Assembly (NCBI RefSeq): GCF_030159095.1
Contig: NZ_BRXS01000004.1
Coordinates: 243,673 to 307,672 of the forward strand
Length of the DNA: 64,000 bases
DNA from: Roseisolibacter agri
Lineage (GTDB): Bacteria; Gemmatimonadota; Gemmatimonadetes; Gemmatimonadales; Gemmatimonadaceae
Reading direction: 5' to 3'
Shown here: piece after piece, positions 47,746-56,617 of the stretch
Layout of the letters: every line of letters starts with the position of its first letter
Position numbering within the stretch: position 1 is the stretch's first letter
Notes under the pieces: model-generated
The model's input: the letters and a program-made list of their open reading frames with translations, nothing else
Told to the model about the DNA's origin: nothing
Database searches by the model: none
Made by a program: the position numbers and the translations under genes

Positions 47746-48930
47746 GTGCACACCTTCCACCACCCGGACTTCACCGCGGCGCGCTTCGCCGACGTGCCCG
47801 ACGCGCGCTTCGTGCCCGCGCCGGCCGACGGCGTCCTGCCCGACGGCTTCTTCACGACCACCAACCTGCCGACCTACGTCCGCGTCGCCGGCCAGTGGCG
47901 CCTGCCGGCCGAGCCGCGGATGGACGCGGCGCTGGTGCTCGACCCCGCGGGCGACCTGTGGGCCCGCGAGGGGCGGCGCGTCCGCGCCGGCGATCGGGTG
48001 GCCGTGGGGCGGGCCGAGGACGGGTCGGAGGGGATCTTCGTGCACGCGGCCGTGTTCGCGGGCGACGTGGACGGCGACGACGAGTTCCAGTTCATGACCA
48101 GCGAGGTCTCGCGCGAGAAGCCGATCGACTACGGCCAGATGGCGCGGCTGCTGGTGGACGAGCGCGAGCGCGGCGGCTACGTCGTGTGGGTCGCCGGGCC
48201 GGCGATGGTGCACTCGCGCGCGCGCGCCGACATGACCTGGTTCGTGCGCCACGGCTTCGTGAGCGCGTTCCTCGCGGGGAACGCGGTCGCGGTCCACGAC
48301 ATCGAGGCGTCGATCTACGGCACCACGCTCGGCATGACGGAGCGCGGGCAGGCGAGCGCCGGCGGGCACGGGCTGCACATGCGCGCGATCAACAGGGTGC
48401 GCGCGGCGGGCTCGATCGCCGCGGCGGTGCGCGAGGGCACGGTGACCGACGGCATCATGCACGCGATCGTGGAGCAGGGCGTGCCGTTCGTGCTGTGCGG
48501 CTCGATCCGCGACGACGGGCCGCTGCCCGAGGTGCTGACCGACGCCGTCGCGGCGCAGGACGCGATGCGCGCGCACACCACGCGGGCGACGATGGCGGTG
48601 CTGGTGGCCACCGCGCTGCACGCGATCGCGACCGGCAACATGCTGCCGGCGTTCGTCATGGAGGACCGCGCGACGGGGCGTCCCACGTCGCGGCCCCGCG
48701 GCACGTCGCCGGCCGACTGGCCGGCGCTGCACGAGCTGCCCACCATCTGCGTCGATTCGTCGGAGTTCGTCGTGAGCAAGCTGAAGGACCGAGGCACGCA
48801 CCAGGCGTTCGGCGTGGTGACCAACGCGCAGGACTTCCTGCACATCCTGCGGCTGTACGTCGAGCGCGAGCTGGACGCGCGCGTCGCGACGACGGCCACG
48901 CGCACCGCGGCGGAGGCCGCGCGCGCATGA
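47746..48930 (+). CDS. ArgZ-C/LOR-SDH-type ornithine cyclodeaminase-like protein
   Basis: A 394-residue protein resembling the TIGR00300-type LOR/SDH domain, found in archaeal ornithine cyclodeaminases and as the C-terminal part of cyanobacterial ArgZ. Characteristic segments are PTYVRVAGQW, FMTSEVSREK, VVWVAGPAMVHS and AFLAGNAVAVHDIEASIYGT. It lacks the N-terminal arginine dihydrolase domain of ArgZ. The likely reaction is ornithine to proline plus ammonia, by inference. The start is GTG, with GAGATT ending six bases upstream. The next gene overlaps by ATGA. Confidence 0.8.
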   Translation: MHTFHHPDFTAARFADVPDARFVPAPADGVLPDGFFTTTNLPTYVRVAGQWRLPAEPRMDAALVLDPAGDLWAREGRRVRAGDRVAVGRAEDGSEGIFVHAAVFAGDVDGDDEFQFMTSEVSREKPIDYGQMARLLVDERERGGYVVWVAGPAMVHSRARADMTWFVRHGFVSAFLAGNAVAVHDIEASIYGTTLGMTERGQASAGGHGLHMRAINRVRAAGSIAAAVREGTVTDGIMHAIVEQGVPFVLCGSIRDDGPLPEVLTDAVAAQDAMRAHTTRATMAVLVATALHAIATGNMLPAFVMEDRATGRPTSRPRGTSPADWPALHELPTICVDSSEFVVSKLKDRGTHQAFGVVTNAQDFLHILRLYVERELDARVATTATRTAAEAARA

Positions 48931-49682
48931 GCGCCGCCACCGGAGGGAGCGGCGGCGATCAGCGCCCGACGTTCGGCGTCGCGCGACTGGCCGAGGAGAC
49001 GCGCGAGCGCTTCGTGCGCGAGGTGACGGCGCGCGTGCCGCTGTCGCGGCTGGTGGAGCTGCACCTGTTCGCGCCGATGCGGCAGGGCGGGATGGAGAGC
49101 GGCGTGGCGGTGCTGGCGGCGACGCCGGACCTGCCGCCGGAGGCCGCGGTCGAGTCACCGATCGAAGCGCCTGCGGACACGCCCGTCGAGGCGCCGGTCG
49201 AGACGCAGGAACCGATCGTCGAGGAGACGGAGGCGCCGGTCGGCGATCCGGTGCCCGATGGCGACCCGACGGAGGAAGCCGCGGGTCCGCCGCCGGAGGC
49301 GGTCGTCGATGCGGAGGCCGAGTCGGAAGCCGGCGAGTCCGAGGCGGTCGAGCCGGTGGCCGAGCCCGCGTCGGTGGAGGAGATCCTCGAGGCCGTGCCC
49401 GAGCAGGCCACGCCGCCCGTCGCGTCGCCCGCCACGCGGCGGCGGCACACGGTGTTCACGGCGCGCTACCGACTGGTGCTCAAGGGCCCCGACCGCGGCA
49501 AGTGGGACGTCGAGGTGCGCGAGGAGGCCGACGCGCCGCTCATCACGGTGGAGGCGGTCGTGCGCGGCGTGCAGCAGCGCTCGGGCGACGCGTCCGATCC
49601 CGAGCGCCTCGACGCCGCGGGCGTCGCGCGCATGCTCGGCGTCCCGCTGCCCGTCCCGGGCGAGGCGGCGAACGAGCGGTGA
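48927..49682 (+). CDS. Hypothetical protein with acidic Glu/Pro/Ala-rich linker
   Basis: A 251-residue protein with three parts: an N-terminal 65-residue region (FGVARLAEETRERFVREVTA, SRLVELHLFAPMRQGG), a long acidic disordered linker (about residues 72-165, with PIEAP/APVE-type repeats), and a C-terminal domain starting RHTVFTARYRLVLKGPDRGKW. No family is recognised. It is translationally coupled to both neighbours (ATGA with the upstream gene, GTGA with the Fur-family gene). Confidence 0.65.
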   Translation: MSAATGGSGGDQRPTFGVARLAEETRERFVREVTARVPLSRLVELHLFAPMRQGGMESGVAVLAATPDLPPEAAVESPIEAPADTPVEAPVETQEPIVEETEAPVGDPVPDGDPTEEAAGPPPEAVVDAEAESEAGESEAVEPVAEPASVEEILEAVPEQATPPVASPATRRRHTVFTARYRLVLKGPDRGKWDVEVREEADAPLITVEAVVRGVQQRSGDASDPERLDAAGVARMLGVPLPVPGEAANER

Positions 49683-50110
49683 TCGACGCCTTCCGCCGCT
49701 ACCTGCGCGAGCACGGCCTGCCCGTGACCGCGCCGCGCCTGGCGGTGGCGGACGTGGTGCTGGGGTCGGACCGGCACCTGTCGGTGGACGAGATCGAGCG
49801 CGCCCTGGCGGCGCGCGGCGCCGCGCCGGGCACCGCGACCGTGTACCGCACGCTCGACCTGCTGGTACGGAGTGGGCTGGCGGTGGAGCGCGACTTCGGC
49901 GAGGGCTTCCGGCGCTACGAGCCCGCGCGCGGCGAGCCGCAGCACGAGCACCTGCTGTGCACGACCTGCGGCACCGTGATCGAGTTCCGCGACGAGCGGC
50001 TGGAGCGCATGACGACGCTCATCGCCGAGGACCACCGCTTCGCGCGACAGCGGCACCGGCTGGTGATCTACGGCGTGTGCGAGCGGTGCCAGCGAGGAGA
50101 GCGCAACTGA
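49679..50110 (+). CDS. Fur-family transcriptional regulator
   Basis: A 143-residue metal-dependent regulator. The winged helix occupies the first 80 residues (LPVTAPRLAVADVVL, GTATVYRTLDLLVRSGL). Metal sites include the HEHLLCTTCG region and a second CxxC (CERCQRG) at the C-terminus, which together form the structural Cys4 zinc site. Whether it senses iron, zinc or peroxide cannot be told. It starts at GTGA with the upstream gene, so it is in an operon with the OCD-like gene. Confidence 0.9.
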   Translation: MIDAFRRYLREHGLPVTAPRLAVADVVLGSDRHLSVDEIERALAARGAAPGTATVYRTLDLLVRSGLAVERDFGEGFRRYEPARGEPQHEHLLCTTCGTVIEFRDERLERMTTLIAEDHRFARQRHRLVIYGVCERCQRGERN

Positions 50111-50112
50111 CT

Positions 50113-50375
50113 CCCACTGCGTGCTGCGTGCTGCGTGCACGACTTCGGCACGCGTCGTCGCGCCGCGGAGGCGGTGCCTGTGGGGGAGGATGCGGATGCT
50201 GCGGATCGGAACGGATCATTCGGATCGCTCCGTGAAGCGCGTGGGACGTCGCCGCCACGCGGAGAGATCCGGAGCATCCGAGTCATCCGGAGCATCCGCA
50301 TCCTCACCAACCGGCAAAAGGGCCGGCGCGCCGACGCCTGCCGAGGCCGTTCACGCAGCACGCAGCTACGGCGTT
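50113..50375. repeat. Palindromic element C3, split by element D1
   Basis: The left arm (50117-50150, CTGCGTGCTGCGTG units then GCACGACTTCGGC) pairs with the right arm (about 50337-50366, GCCGAGGCCGTTCACGCAG and CACGCAGC). Unlike C1 and C2, about 180 bases separate the arms, and these are filled by element D1. It lies between the convergent Fur-family and DUF4249-like genes and runs into the end of the latter. Confidence 0.7.
50175..50322. repeat. Palindromic element D1, nested inside C3
   Basis: The left arm carries GAGGATGCGGATGCTGCGGAT and the right arm ATCCGGAGCATCCGCATCCTC, with repeated GGATC/GATCC units between. The right flank (CACCAACCGGCAAAAGGGCC) resembles the right flank of D2 at 55160-55185. 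Confidence 0.72.
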
Positions 50376-51598
50376 GCGGTCTCCCGCTCCCGCACGAACA
50401 CTCGCTTCCCATCGTCGCCGGCGATCAGCGCGCCGCGCATCTGCACCACCAGCGTGTCGCCGCGCACGTCGCCCTCGATGAGGCGGTTCGCGACGCGCGC
50501 GTCGCCCGCCTCCACCGCACGCAGCCGCAGGCGTGTGCCGTCGAGCGTCCCGAGCACGCCGTACTGCTCGTCCGTCGGCAGGCGATAGGCGCCCGTGACC
50601 TCGGCCAGCGTGCCGCTGCGCGTGTCGATCCAGAGGCGCAGCTGCTCGCGGCCCTGCGGGCCCGCCGCGAAGTAGCGTCCGTCGAACGGATCGCGCGGGT
50701 TCGCGCGCACCGTCACCGCGACCGACAGCGTCGGCACGTACGCGCCGAACACGCCGATGCCGCCGCTCAATCGATTGATCAACCCCGAGCCGGTGAACGG
50801 GCTGTTCCCGGACCGGTAGTAGTCGAAGAAGTTCGTGTCGACGGCGGCGATCGTCACCCACTGGGTGAAGCCCGCCTGGAAGACGCGCGGCAGCCGGTCG
50901 GCGAACAGGTTGCGCAGGTCGCCGGTGAGCTGCACGGCGGCCGAATCCGAGAAGAGGAAGAACGCGCCGTACGGCGTCTCCGCGCGCACCAGGTACGCGC
51001 GTGCACCCGGCACCTCGTCCCAGCGCAGCCGCAGCGTGTCCACGTCGCGCAGCATCGTCACCGCCTGTGCGCGCGGCTCGACGACGGTCGTCGCGACGCC
51101 GGGCACGCGCGTCTGGCCCGTGATCACGGCGCCCTCCGGCGTCTCGACGCGCAGCGCGACGCGCGCGCCCGGCACGATGCGCAGCCCGCGCCGCGGCTGC
51201 CCGAACACGCTCCCCGGCAGCGCGAGGTTGTCGAAGCGGTACACACCCGTGCCGCGCGCGGTGCTCGCGCCGCGCGGCACGACCTGCGTCTCGGTCGCGA
51301 TCGCGGACGCGCCCTGCTCGTCGGTCACCACCACGCGCGCGCCGTTCACGGGCACGCCCCCGCCGGTGGCGATCGGGTCGTTCGCGTTCCCCAGCGAGTC
51401 GTCGCTCACCGACACGCGCCCCGAGAGCGTGCGCTCCACCAGCACGAGCTGCTCGGGCGACCCGGGGTTCAGCACCGCGTGCACGACGGTGCGCTCCGTG
51501 CCCGGCGCGATGGCCTGCTCGCCGAAGGTGCACGCCTGCAGCGACGACAGCAGCAACGCGCACGCCGCGAGCAACCGCGCGATGGCCCTGGGTCGCAC
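50366..51598 (-). CDS. DUF4249-like outer-membrane lipoprotein
   Basis: A 410-residue lipoprotein. The GTG-started signal peptide (VRPRAIARLLAACALLLSS) ends in the lipobox LQAC. The body is beta-rich: an N-terminal Ig-like region (ERTVVHAVLNPGSPEQLVLV) and a domain with VNGARVVVTDEQG and GARVALRVETPEG, similar to DUF4249 proteins that accompany TonB-dependent receptors. It starts two bases after the receptor stop, so it is cotranscribed. Its likely role is a surface-exposed partner in substrate capture. Confidence 0.75.
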   Translation of the reverse strand: MRPRAIARLLAACALLLSSLQACTFGEQAIAPGTERTVVHAVLNPGSPEQLVLVERTLSGRVSVSDDSLGNANDPIATGGGVPVNGARVVVTDEQGASAIATETQVVPRGASTARGTGVYRFDNLALPGSVFGQPRRGLRIVPGARVALRVETPEGAVITGQTRVPGVATTVVEPRAQAVTMLRDVDTLRLRWDEVPGARAYLVRAETPYGAFFLFSDSAAVQLTGDLRNLFADRLPRVFQAGFTQWVTIAAVDTNFFDYYRSGNSPFTGSGLINRLSGGIGVFGAYVPTLSVAVTVRANPRDPFDGRYFAAGPQGREQLRLWIDTRSGTLAEVTGAYRLPTDEQYGVLGTLDGTRLRLRAVEAGDARVANRLIEGDVRGDTLVVQMRGALIAGDDGKRVFVRERETATP

Positions 51599-51600
51599 GC

Positions 51601-54048
51601 TCAGAACTCCACCGCCAGCCCCACGCTGGGCAGCAGCGGGAACTGCGAGACGGCCTGGCGGGTGGGCGGCTGCGCCGTGTAGTCGAACGTGTACACGAAG
51701 GTGTTGCGGCGGTTGTAGGCGTTCACCAGCGACAGCGACGGCGTCCACGTCGTCGCGCCGCGCTGGAAGCTGCGCGACAGGCCGAGGTCGAGGCGGTGGA
51801 ACACCGGGTAGCGGACGCCGTTCCGCAGGCCGCCGATCGCCTCGGGCTCGCGTGTGCGCGTGCCGGTGTCCCACGAGTTGCGCATCCCGTCGTAGACGCG
51901 CCGCACGAGCTGCCCCTCGATGTCGGTGAAGGGCGTGCCGGAGCCGAAGCCGAAGCGCGCGCTCGTCACCCACGCGCGTCCCGCGCGCCACGTGCCGACC
52001 ACGTTCAGCGTGTGCCGGCGGTCCTGCGCGGGCCAGAACGATCCGCCGCGCAGGAACGAGACGCCCGTCGCGCCCGGCGACGCGCCCGACGGCTCGCGCG
52101 TGCTCACCGCGTAGCCGTACGCGACCCAGCCCGCGACGCGCGTGCCCTCCAGCCGGCGGAGCAGCACGTCCACGCCGTACGCGCGGCCGCGCAGGCGATT
52201 GAACTCGTCGCCGCGCACCGCGGGGTCGTCGCCGTCGTTCGGCTCGGGCACGTCGGTGAAGCCCTTGCCCCACGCCTCCACCCGCGCGAACGCGAGCGCC
52301 CCCATCCACCGCTCGGCGCCGAGGACGAGATGCGTGGCGCGGCTCGGACGCACGTAGCGGTCGCTGCCGACCCAGAAGTCGAAGATGCGCACCGGCGCGT
52401 CCTCGTTGCGCACCGCGTGCATCGCCTGCGTGTACTGGCCGCCGGCGAGCGTGAGCGCGAGGTCCGGCGTCGCGAACCAGCGCACCGACGCGCGCGGCGA
52501 CAGCGCGCCCCAGCGCGCGCCGCCCACGCCCTCCAGCCGCGCGCCGACGCGCGCCAGCAGCCGCGGATGCACGCGCCACGTGTCGTCCACGTAGGCCGCG
52601 AGCACGGTCGGCTGCTGGCGCAGCGTGAACAGGTCGGACGGCGACGCGTTGCTCCCCGCATCGTACGCCACCGACACGCGCGCCGCCTCGTAGCCCACGC
52701 GCGGCGTGTGGCGGCCGCCCCACGCGCCGGTGGCCGAGAGCTGGCCCGCGACGCGTGCCTCGGTCACGTCGTTCACGAAGCGGACCGTCCCGTCGCCCAG
52801 GTCGAGCGTCGTCGAGAAGCGCGTCACCGACGCACGCTGCACGAGCTGCGCGCTGTCCGCGCCGCCCACCGTTCGCGCGAGCCGGGCCAGCGGCTGCCGC
52901 CACGCGAGCCCCGCCAGCGCGTTGCCCCACGTGAACGCGAAGTCGCCGCCGCCCGCGCGCGCCGAGTCGCCGAACTGCGCGAAGCTGCCATCGAGGACGT
53001 CGGCGCCCGCGTACGCGGTGAGCGCCAGCGTCCCGCTGCCGACGCGCTGCGCCACGTGCAGCTGCGCGTCCTGGAAGTGGTAGGGCAGGGTGCGCTCCGA
53101 CAGCGCGCCCACCAGTGCGTCGAGGTAGGTGCGGCGCGCGGCGACGTTCCACGAGGTGCGCGCGTCGCCGTCCGGCGTGCGGCCGAACGCGCCGCCCACC
53201 GCGCCGCTGGTGGAGACGAGCGAGACCTGCGCGGCGCCGTGCACGCCGCGGCGCTCCTCGGCCTTCGGCCGCACGTCGAGGACGCTGGAGAGCCGCCCGC
53301 CGTGCTCCGCCGGGAAGCCACCGACCGACAGGTCGACGCTCGCCACCGCCTGGTCGACGAAGGTGCCGAACAGGCCGCCCAGGTGGAACGGGTTGTACAC
53401 GGGGATCCCGTCGAGGAGCACGAGGTTCTGGTCGCTCTCGCCGCCGCGGACGTTGTAGCCCGCGCTGAAGTCGTTCCGCGCGACGACGCCCGCCATCAGC
53501 TGCGCGGTGCGCAGCACGTCCGGCTCGCCGATGCTCGGCAACGCGCGCAGCGCGCGCCCGGTGATGGTGACCTGGCCGACCTCCGGCACCTGCTCGAAGC
53601 GCGCGCGCTCGCCCACGCGCTCGCGGGCCTGCACCGCGGCCAGCTCCTGCACGGCCGGCTCGAGCGTCAGGCGCACCGTGACGGTGTCGCCCGCGCGCAC
53701 GGTCACCACGCGCGAGACGGGGCGGTGCCCCAGCGCGCGCGCGCGGACGACCACCGGACCCTCGGGGATCGCGTCGGCGAGGAAGGCGCCCGCGTCGTCG
53801 GTCGCCGCGCGCCGCAGCTCACGGCCTCCGGGATCGCCCGCCCGCTCGACGGTCACGGCGGCGCGTGGGAGCGGCTCGCCGGCGCGGGCGGACACCACGA
53901 CGCCGCGGACGGCGCCCGTGGCGGCGGGCGGGACTACGGCGGGCGCGCCCGGACGCGCGTCGCGCGGCGGCTGCGCGCCGGCGCCGCCGGCGCCGACGAG
54001 GGCCAGCAGCGCCGAGAGGGGTCGAACGACCGATGAAGGGAACCGCAC
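51601..54048 (-). CDS. TonB-dependent receptor with carboxypeptidase-regulatory-like domain
   Basis: An outer-membrane transporter of 815 residues. A signal peptide (to about residue 25, AGAQ) is followed by a carboxypeptidase-D-regulatory-like fold (AVRGVVVSARAGEPLPRAAV), a plug domain (YNVRGGESDQNLVLLDGIPV) and a C-terminal 22-strand-type barrel ending in VGLAVEF with an aromatic last residue. The start is GTG at 54048; TATGTT (54060-54055) lies six bases upstream, suggesting a leaderless mRNA. The substrate is unknown. Confidence 0.9.
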   Translation of the reverse strand: MRFPSSVVRPLSALLALVGAGGAGAQPPRDARPGAPAVVPPAATGAVRGVVVSARAGEPLPRAAVTVERAGDPGGRELRRAATDDAGAFLADAIPEGPVVVRARALGHRPVSRVVTVRAGDTVTVRLTLEPAVQELAAVQARERVGERARFEQVPEVGQVTITGRALRALPSIGEPDVLRTAQLMAGVVARNDFSAGYNVRGGESDQNLVLLDGIPVYNPFHLGGLFGTFVDQAVASVDLSVGGFPAEHGGRLSSVLDVRPKAEERRGVHGAAQVSLVSTSGAVGGAFGRTPDGDARTSWNVAARRTYLDALVGALSERTLPYHFQDAQLHVAQRVGSGTLALTAYAGADVLDGSFAQFGDSARAGGGDFAFTWGNALAGLAWRQPLARLARTVGGADSAQLVQRASVTRFSTTLDLGDGTVRFVNDVTEARVAGQLSATGAWGGRHTPRVGYEAARVSVAYDAGSNASPSDLFTLRQQPTVLAAYVDDTWRVHPRLLARVGARLEGVGGARWGALSPRASVRWFATPDLALTLAGGQYTQAMHAVRNEDAPVRIFDFWVGSDRYVRPSRATHLVLGAERWMGALAFARVEAWGKGFTDVPEPNDGDDPAVRGDEFNRLRGRAYGVDVLLRRLEGTRVAGWVAYGYAVSTREPSGASPGATGVSFLRGGSFWPAQDRRHTLNVVGTWRAGRAWVTSARFGFGSGTPFTDIEGQLVRRVYDGMRNSWDTGTRTREPEAIGGLRNGVRYPVFHRLDLGLSRSFQRGATTWTPSLSLVNAYNRRNTFVYTFDYTAQPPTRQAVSQFPLLPSVGLAVEF

Positions 54049-54136
54049 GGGGGAAACATACTACCCGGTGTGGCGGCACACCCGACGGTGACGGCCGGGG
54101 CGCCCGGTCATACTTTCAGGGTCTCCCACCGTCTCC

Positions 54137-54859
54137 ATGGAAACCTCCGTCGGCTTCATCGTCGCGTTCACCGCGGGGCTGCTCAGCTTCCTGTCGCCCT
54201 GCGTGCTGCCGCTCATCCCCAGCTACGTCACGTTCATCACGGGGCTGAGCCTCGACGACGCGACGCGCGCGCGGCGCGCGGCGCTCGTGCACTCGCTGCT
54301 GTTCGTGCTGGGCTTCTCGCTGATCTTCATCGCCCTCGGCGCCGGCGCGACCGCGCTGGGCCGGCTGCTGATCGCGTATCGTGGCGCGATCACGAAGATC
54401 GGCGGGGTGCTGATCGTCGTCTTCGGCCTCTACCTGCTGGGCGTGTTCAACGTCGCGCTGTTCGCGCGCGAGCGCCGCGTGCACCTCGCCGACAAGCCGG
54501 CCGGCTACCTCGGCACGGTGCTGGTGGGGATCGCCTTCGGGGCGGGGTGGACGCCGTGCATCGGGCCGATCCTGGGCGCGATCTTCACGTACAACATGAG
54601 CAACCCGGACCTGGTGCGCGGCACCGGCCTGCTCGCGTCGTACTCGCTCGGCCTCGCGGTGCCGTTCGTCGCGTCGGCGCTGGCGCTGCAGCACTTCCTC
54701 GACTTCTTCGCGCGCATCCGCAGCAAGCTGCTGGTGCTGTCGCGCGTGTCGGGCGCGCTGCTGATCGTGGTCGGCGTGCTGATGGTCACCAACCAGTTCA
54801 CGCGCCTCGCGACGCGGCTGCAGGCGCTGACGCCGGACGCCATCTACAATCGCATCTGA
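54137..54859 (+). CDS. ccdA: CcdA/DsbD-like thiol-disulfide membrane transporter
   Basis: It moves reducing equivalents across the inner membrane for cytochrome c maturation or periplasmic thiol reduction. The 240-residue product has six predicted membrane helices. The redox cysteines lie in LSPCVLPLIPSYV (first helix) and GWTPCIGPILGA (fourth helix). No thioredoxin-like partner is adjacent. A TACTTT hexamer lies 20 bases upstream of the ATG. Confidence 0.93.
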   Translation: METSVGFIVAFTAGLLSFLSPCVLPLIPSYVTFITGLSLDDATRARRAALVHSLLFVLGFSLIFIALGAGATALGRLLIAYRGAITKIGGVLIVVFGLYLLGVFNVALFARERRVHLADKPAGYLGTVLVGIAFGAGWTPCIGPILGAIFTYNMSNPDLVRGTGLLASYSLGLAVPFVASALALQHFLDFFARIRSKLLVLSRVSGALLIVVGVLMVTNQFTRLATRLQALTPDAIYNRI

Positions 54860-54884
54860 GCGGCGGCTGCGGACTGCGGGCCGC

Positions 54885-55010
54885 GGATCTGAACGACGAA
54901 CCGCAAGACAGGATGACGGGATGACCAGGAGGCTCCATGCCGGCGCACGGAACCACGCGCCACACGGAGCCTCCTGGTCATCCCGTCATCCTGTCCAATC
55001 CCGTTCAGGG
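54885..55010. repeat. Palindromic element B3
   Basis: A perfect 29-base inverted repeat (54908-54936 with 54966-54994) encloses a 29-base loop, making it the longest perfect stem in the window. The outer flanks GAACGACGAA and CGTTCAGGGTCC and the GGCTCC/GGAGCC core match B1 and B2, so it is a diverged member of family B. Confidence 0.85.
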
Positions 55011-55033
55011 TCCCACGCACCCGAGCCCTTCGG

Positions 55034-55190
55034 CTTTTGGGAGGGATGCGGATGCTTCCGATCAAGACGGATGCTGCGGATCGCTCCTCGTGACGCATGG
55101 AGCCTCGCACCGGTGAGGAGCGATCCGGAGCATCCGCCGCATCCGGCGCATCCGTATCCTCCCCAATAGGCAAGGGGTTCCGGCGCGAAC
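55034..55190. repeat. Palindromic element D2
   Basis: The left arm GAGGGATGCGGATGCTTCC and an inner GGATCGCTCCTC are mirrored by GAGGAGCGATCC and GCATCCGTATCCTCC. The right flank (CCCAATAGGCAAGGGGTTCC) resembles the D1 flank. It follows B3 directly. Confidence 0.78.
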
Positions 55191-55297
55191 GGGAAGGCCG
55201 CGCGGCGCGCGGCACGCGTGCACGCAGCCGCCTCACTTTCCGATCGCGTGGACGGCGCGAGCGCCGCCGCTATTCCTCCGGCCTCGCTCGCTACGCG

Positions 55298-55687
55298 CTA
55301 CGCCGACGCGTCCGGGGCGTCGGGCGCGGTCCACTCGCGCAGCCCGCGCAGCAGCGTCATCGCCGGCACCGGCTTGCCGAGCACCGCCCGGCAGCCCGCC
55401 TCCAGGCAGCGCGCGGTCGTCAGCGCGTCGTCGTGGCCGGTGAGCGCGACCGTCGCGCGAGGCGCGATGCCTTCCGCGGCCAGCGTGCGCAGCACCTGCA
55501 GCCCGTCCCCGTCGGGCAGCGTGAGGTCCAGCAGGATCACGTCCGGACGCTCCGCGCGCGCGGTCTCCACCGCCTCGCGCACGCTGCCCGCCGTCGCCAC
55601 GCGGTGCCCCGTCTCGACGAGCAGGATGCCGAGCGCCTCGGTGACGAGCGGGCTGTCGTCCACCAGCAGCACGAGCGGCGCGGTCAT
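55298..55687 (-). CDS. Single-domain response regulator (CheY-like)
   Basis: A 129-residue receiver domain with no output domain. The acidic pair is in LLVDDSP (Asp-10/11), the phospho-acceptor is Asp-54 in ILLDLTLPDGDG, the switch Thr is 83 (ALTGHDD) and the conserved Lys is 105 (VLGKPVP). It is 24 bases downstream of the histidine kinase on the same strand and is the likely partner. Confidence 0.92.
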   Translation of the reverse strand: MTAPLVLLVDDSPLVTEALGILLVETGHRVATAGSVREAVETARAERPDVILLDLTLPDGDGLQVLRTLAAEGIAPRATVALTGHDDALTTARCLEAGCRAVLGKPVPAMTLLRGLREWTAPDAPDASA

Positions 55688-55711
55688 CGCGACGTCGGCA
55701 GCGCGGGCCGG

Positions 55712-56617
55712 TCACGCATCCGCGTCGGGCGCGCGCGTCTCGAGCGGGATCGTGAAGTAGAAGCGGCTGCCCTGCGAGAGCGCGCTCTCGACCCAGATCC
55801 GGCCGCCGTGCAGCTCCACGAGCTTGCGCGCGATCGCGAGGCCGAGGCCCGTGCCGTGGTGCTGCCGCGACGTGGACGCGTCGACCTGCGCGAACTCGCG
55901 GAAGATCAGCTCGTGGTGCTCGGGCGCGATGCCGATGCCCGTGTCGCCCACCTCGACCAGCAGCTCGCGCGTCGCGCGGGCGCCTTCGCGCTCGCGCGCG
56001 GCGATCCACACGCGTCCGCCCTCCGGCGTGAAGTGGATCGCGTTGCCCAGCAGGTTCCCGAGGACGTGCGACAGCTTCTCGCGGTCGGCGCGCAGCAGCG
56101 GCAGCGTGCCGACCACCTCGGACGTCAGCGCGACCTTCTTCTTCGCGGCGAGCGGCTGGTTGAGCGCGATGAGCTGCTCCACCACCGCCGACAGCGCGAA
56201 GTCGCTCGGCGACAGCGCGAGCTGGTCGGCCGCGCCGCGCGCGTAGGTGAGGATCTCGCCCACCATCTGCAGCAGCTGGTGGCCCCCCTTGATGATGCCG
56301 AGGATGCTCGTGCGCTGGCGCTCCGACAGGTCGCCGAGGATCCCGTCGCGCATGATCTCGGCGTGCGTGATGATCGCCGTCAGCGGCGTGCGCAGGTCGT
56401 GCGAGATGTTCGCCAGGAACTGCGTCTTCAGCCGGTCCCGCGCCTGCAGCTCGGCGATCAGTCGCGCGGCCTCGCCCGTCTGGGCCTCGAGGAGCGCCAG
56501 CCGCGCCTCCAGCATCTCGGGAAGGCGGCTCTCGGGGGCCTCGGGCGCGGGCGTCGGCCCGTCCGAAGGCCCGGGAGCCATGGTCGGCGCGCCCGGGGCA
56601 GGGGACAGCTGGGTCAT
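55712..56617 (-). CDS. Soluble sensor histidine kinase
   Basis: A 301-residue kinase. A Pro/Ala-rich N-terminus and a short coiled coil precede HisKA with the phospho-acceptor His-73 in LANISHDLRTPLTAI. The HATPase_c domain has VLGNLLGNAIHFTPEGG, VGDTGIGIAPEH and HGTGLGLAIARKL. No sensor domain or membrane helix is visible, so the input must come from a partner. TAGGTT (56630-56625) ends seven bases before the ATG, a possible leaderless start. The response regulator gene follows. Confidence 0.9.
   Translation of the reverse strand: MTQLSPAPGAPTMAPGPSDGPTPAPEAPESRLPEMLEARLALLEAQTGEAARLIAELQARDRLKTQFLANISHDLRTPLTAIITHAEIMRDGILGDLSERQRTSILGIIKGGHQLLQMVGEILTYARGAADQLALSPSDFALSAVVEQLIALNQPLAAKKKVALTSEVVGTLPLLRADREKLSHVLGNLLGNAIHFTPEGGRVWIAAREREGARATRELLVEVGDTGIGIAPEHHELIFREFAQVDASTSRQHHGTGLGLAIARKLVELHGGRIWVESALSQGSRFYFTIPLETRAPDADA

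Larger units (their letters stand above)
54860..55297. other. Convergent 438-base intergenic region made of two palindromic elements
   Basis: There is no gene here. Elements B3 and D2 fill most of the space between the convergent ccdA and response-regulator genes. The remaining 100 bases before 55298 are unstructured GC-rich DNA. Confidence 0.7.
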
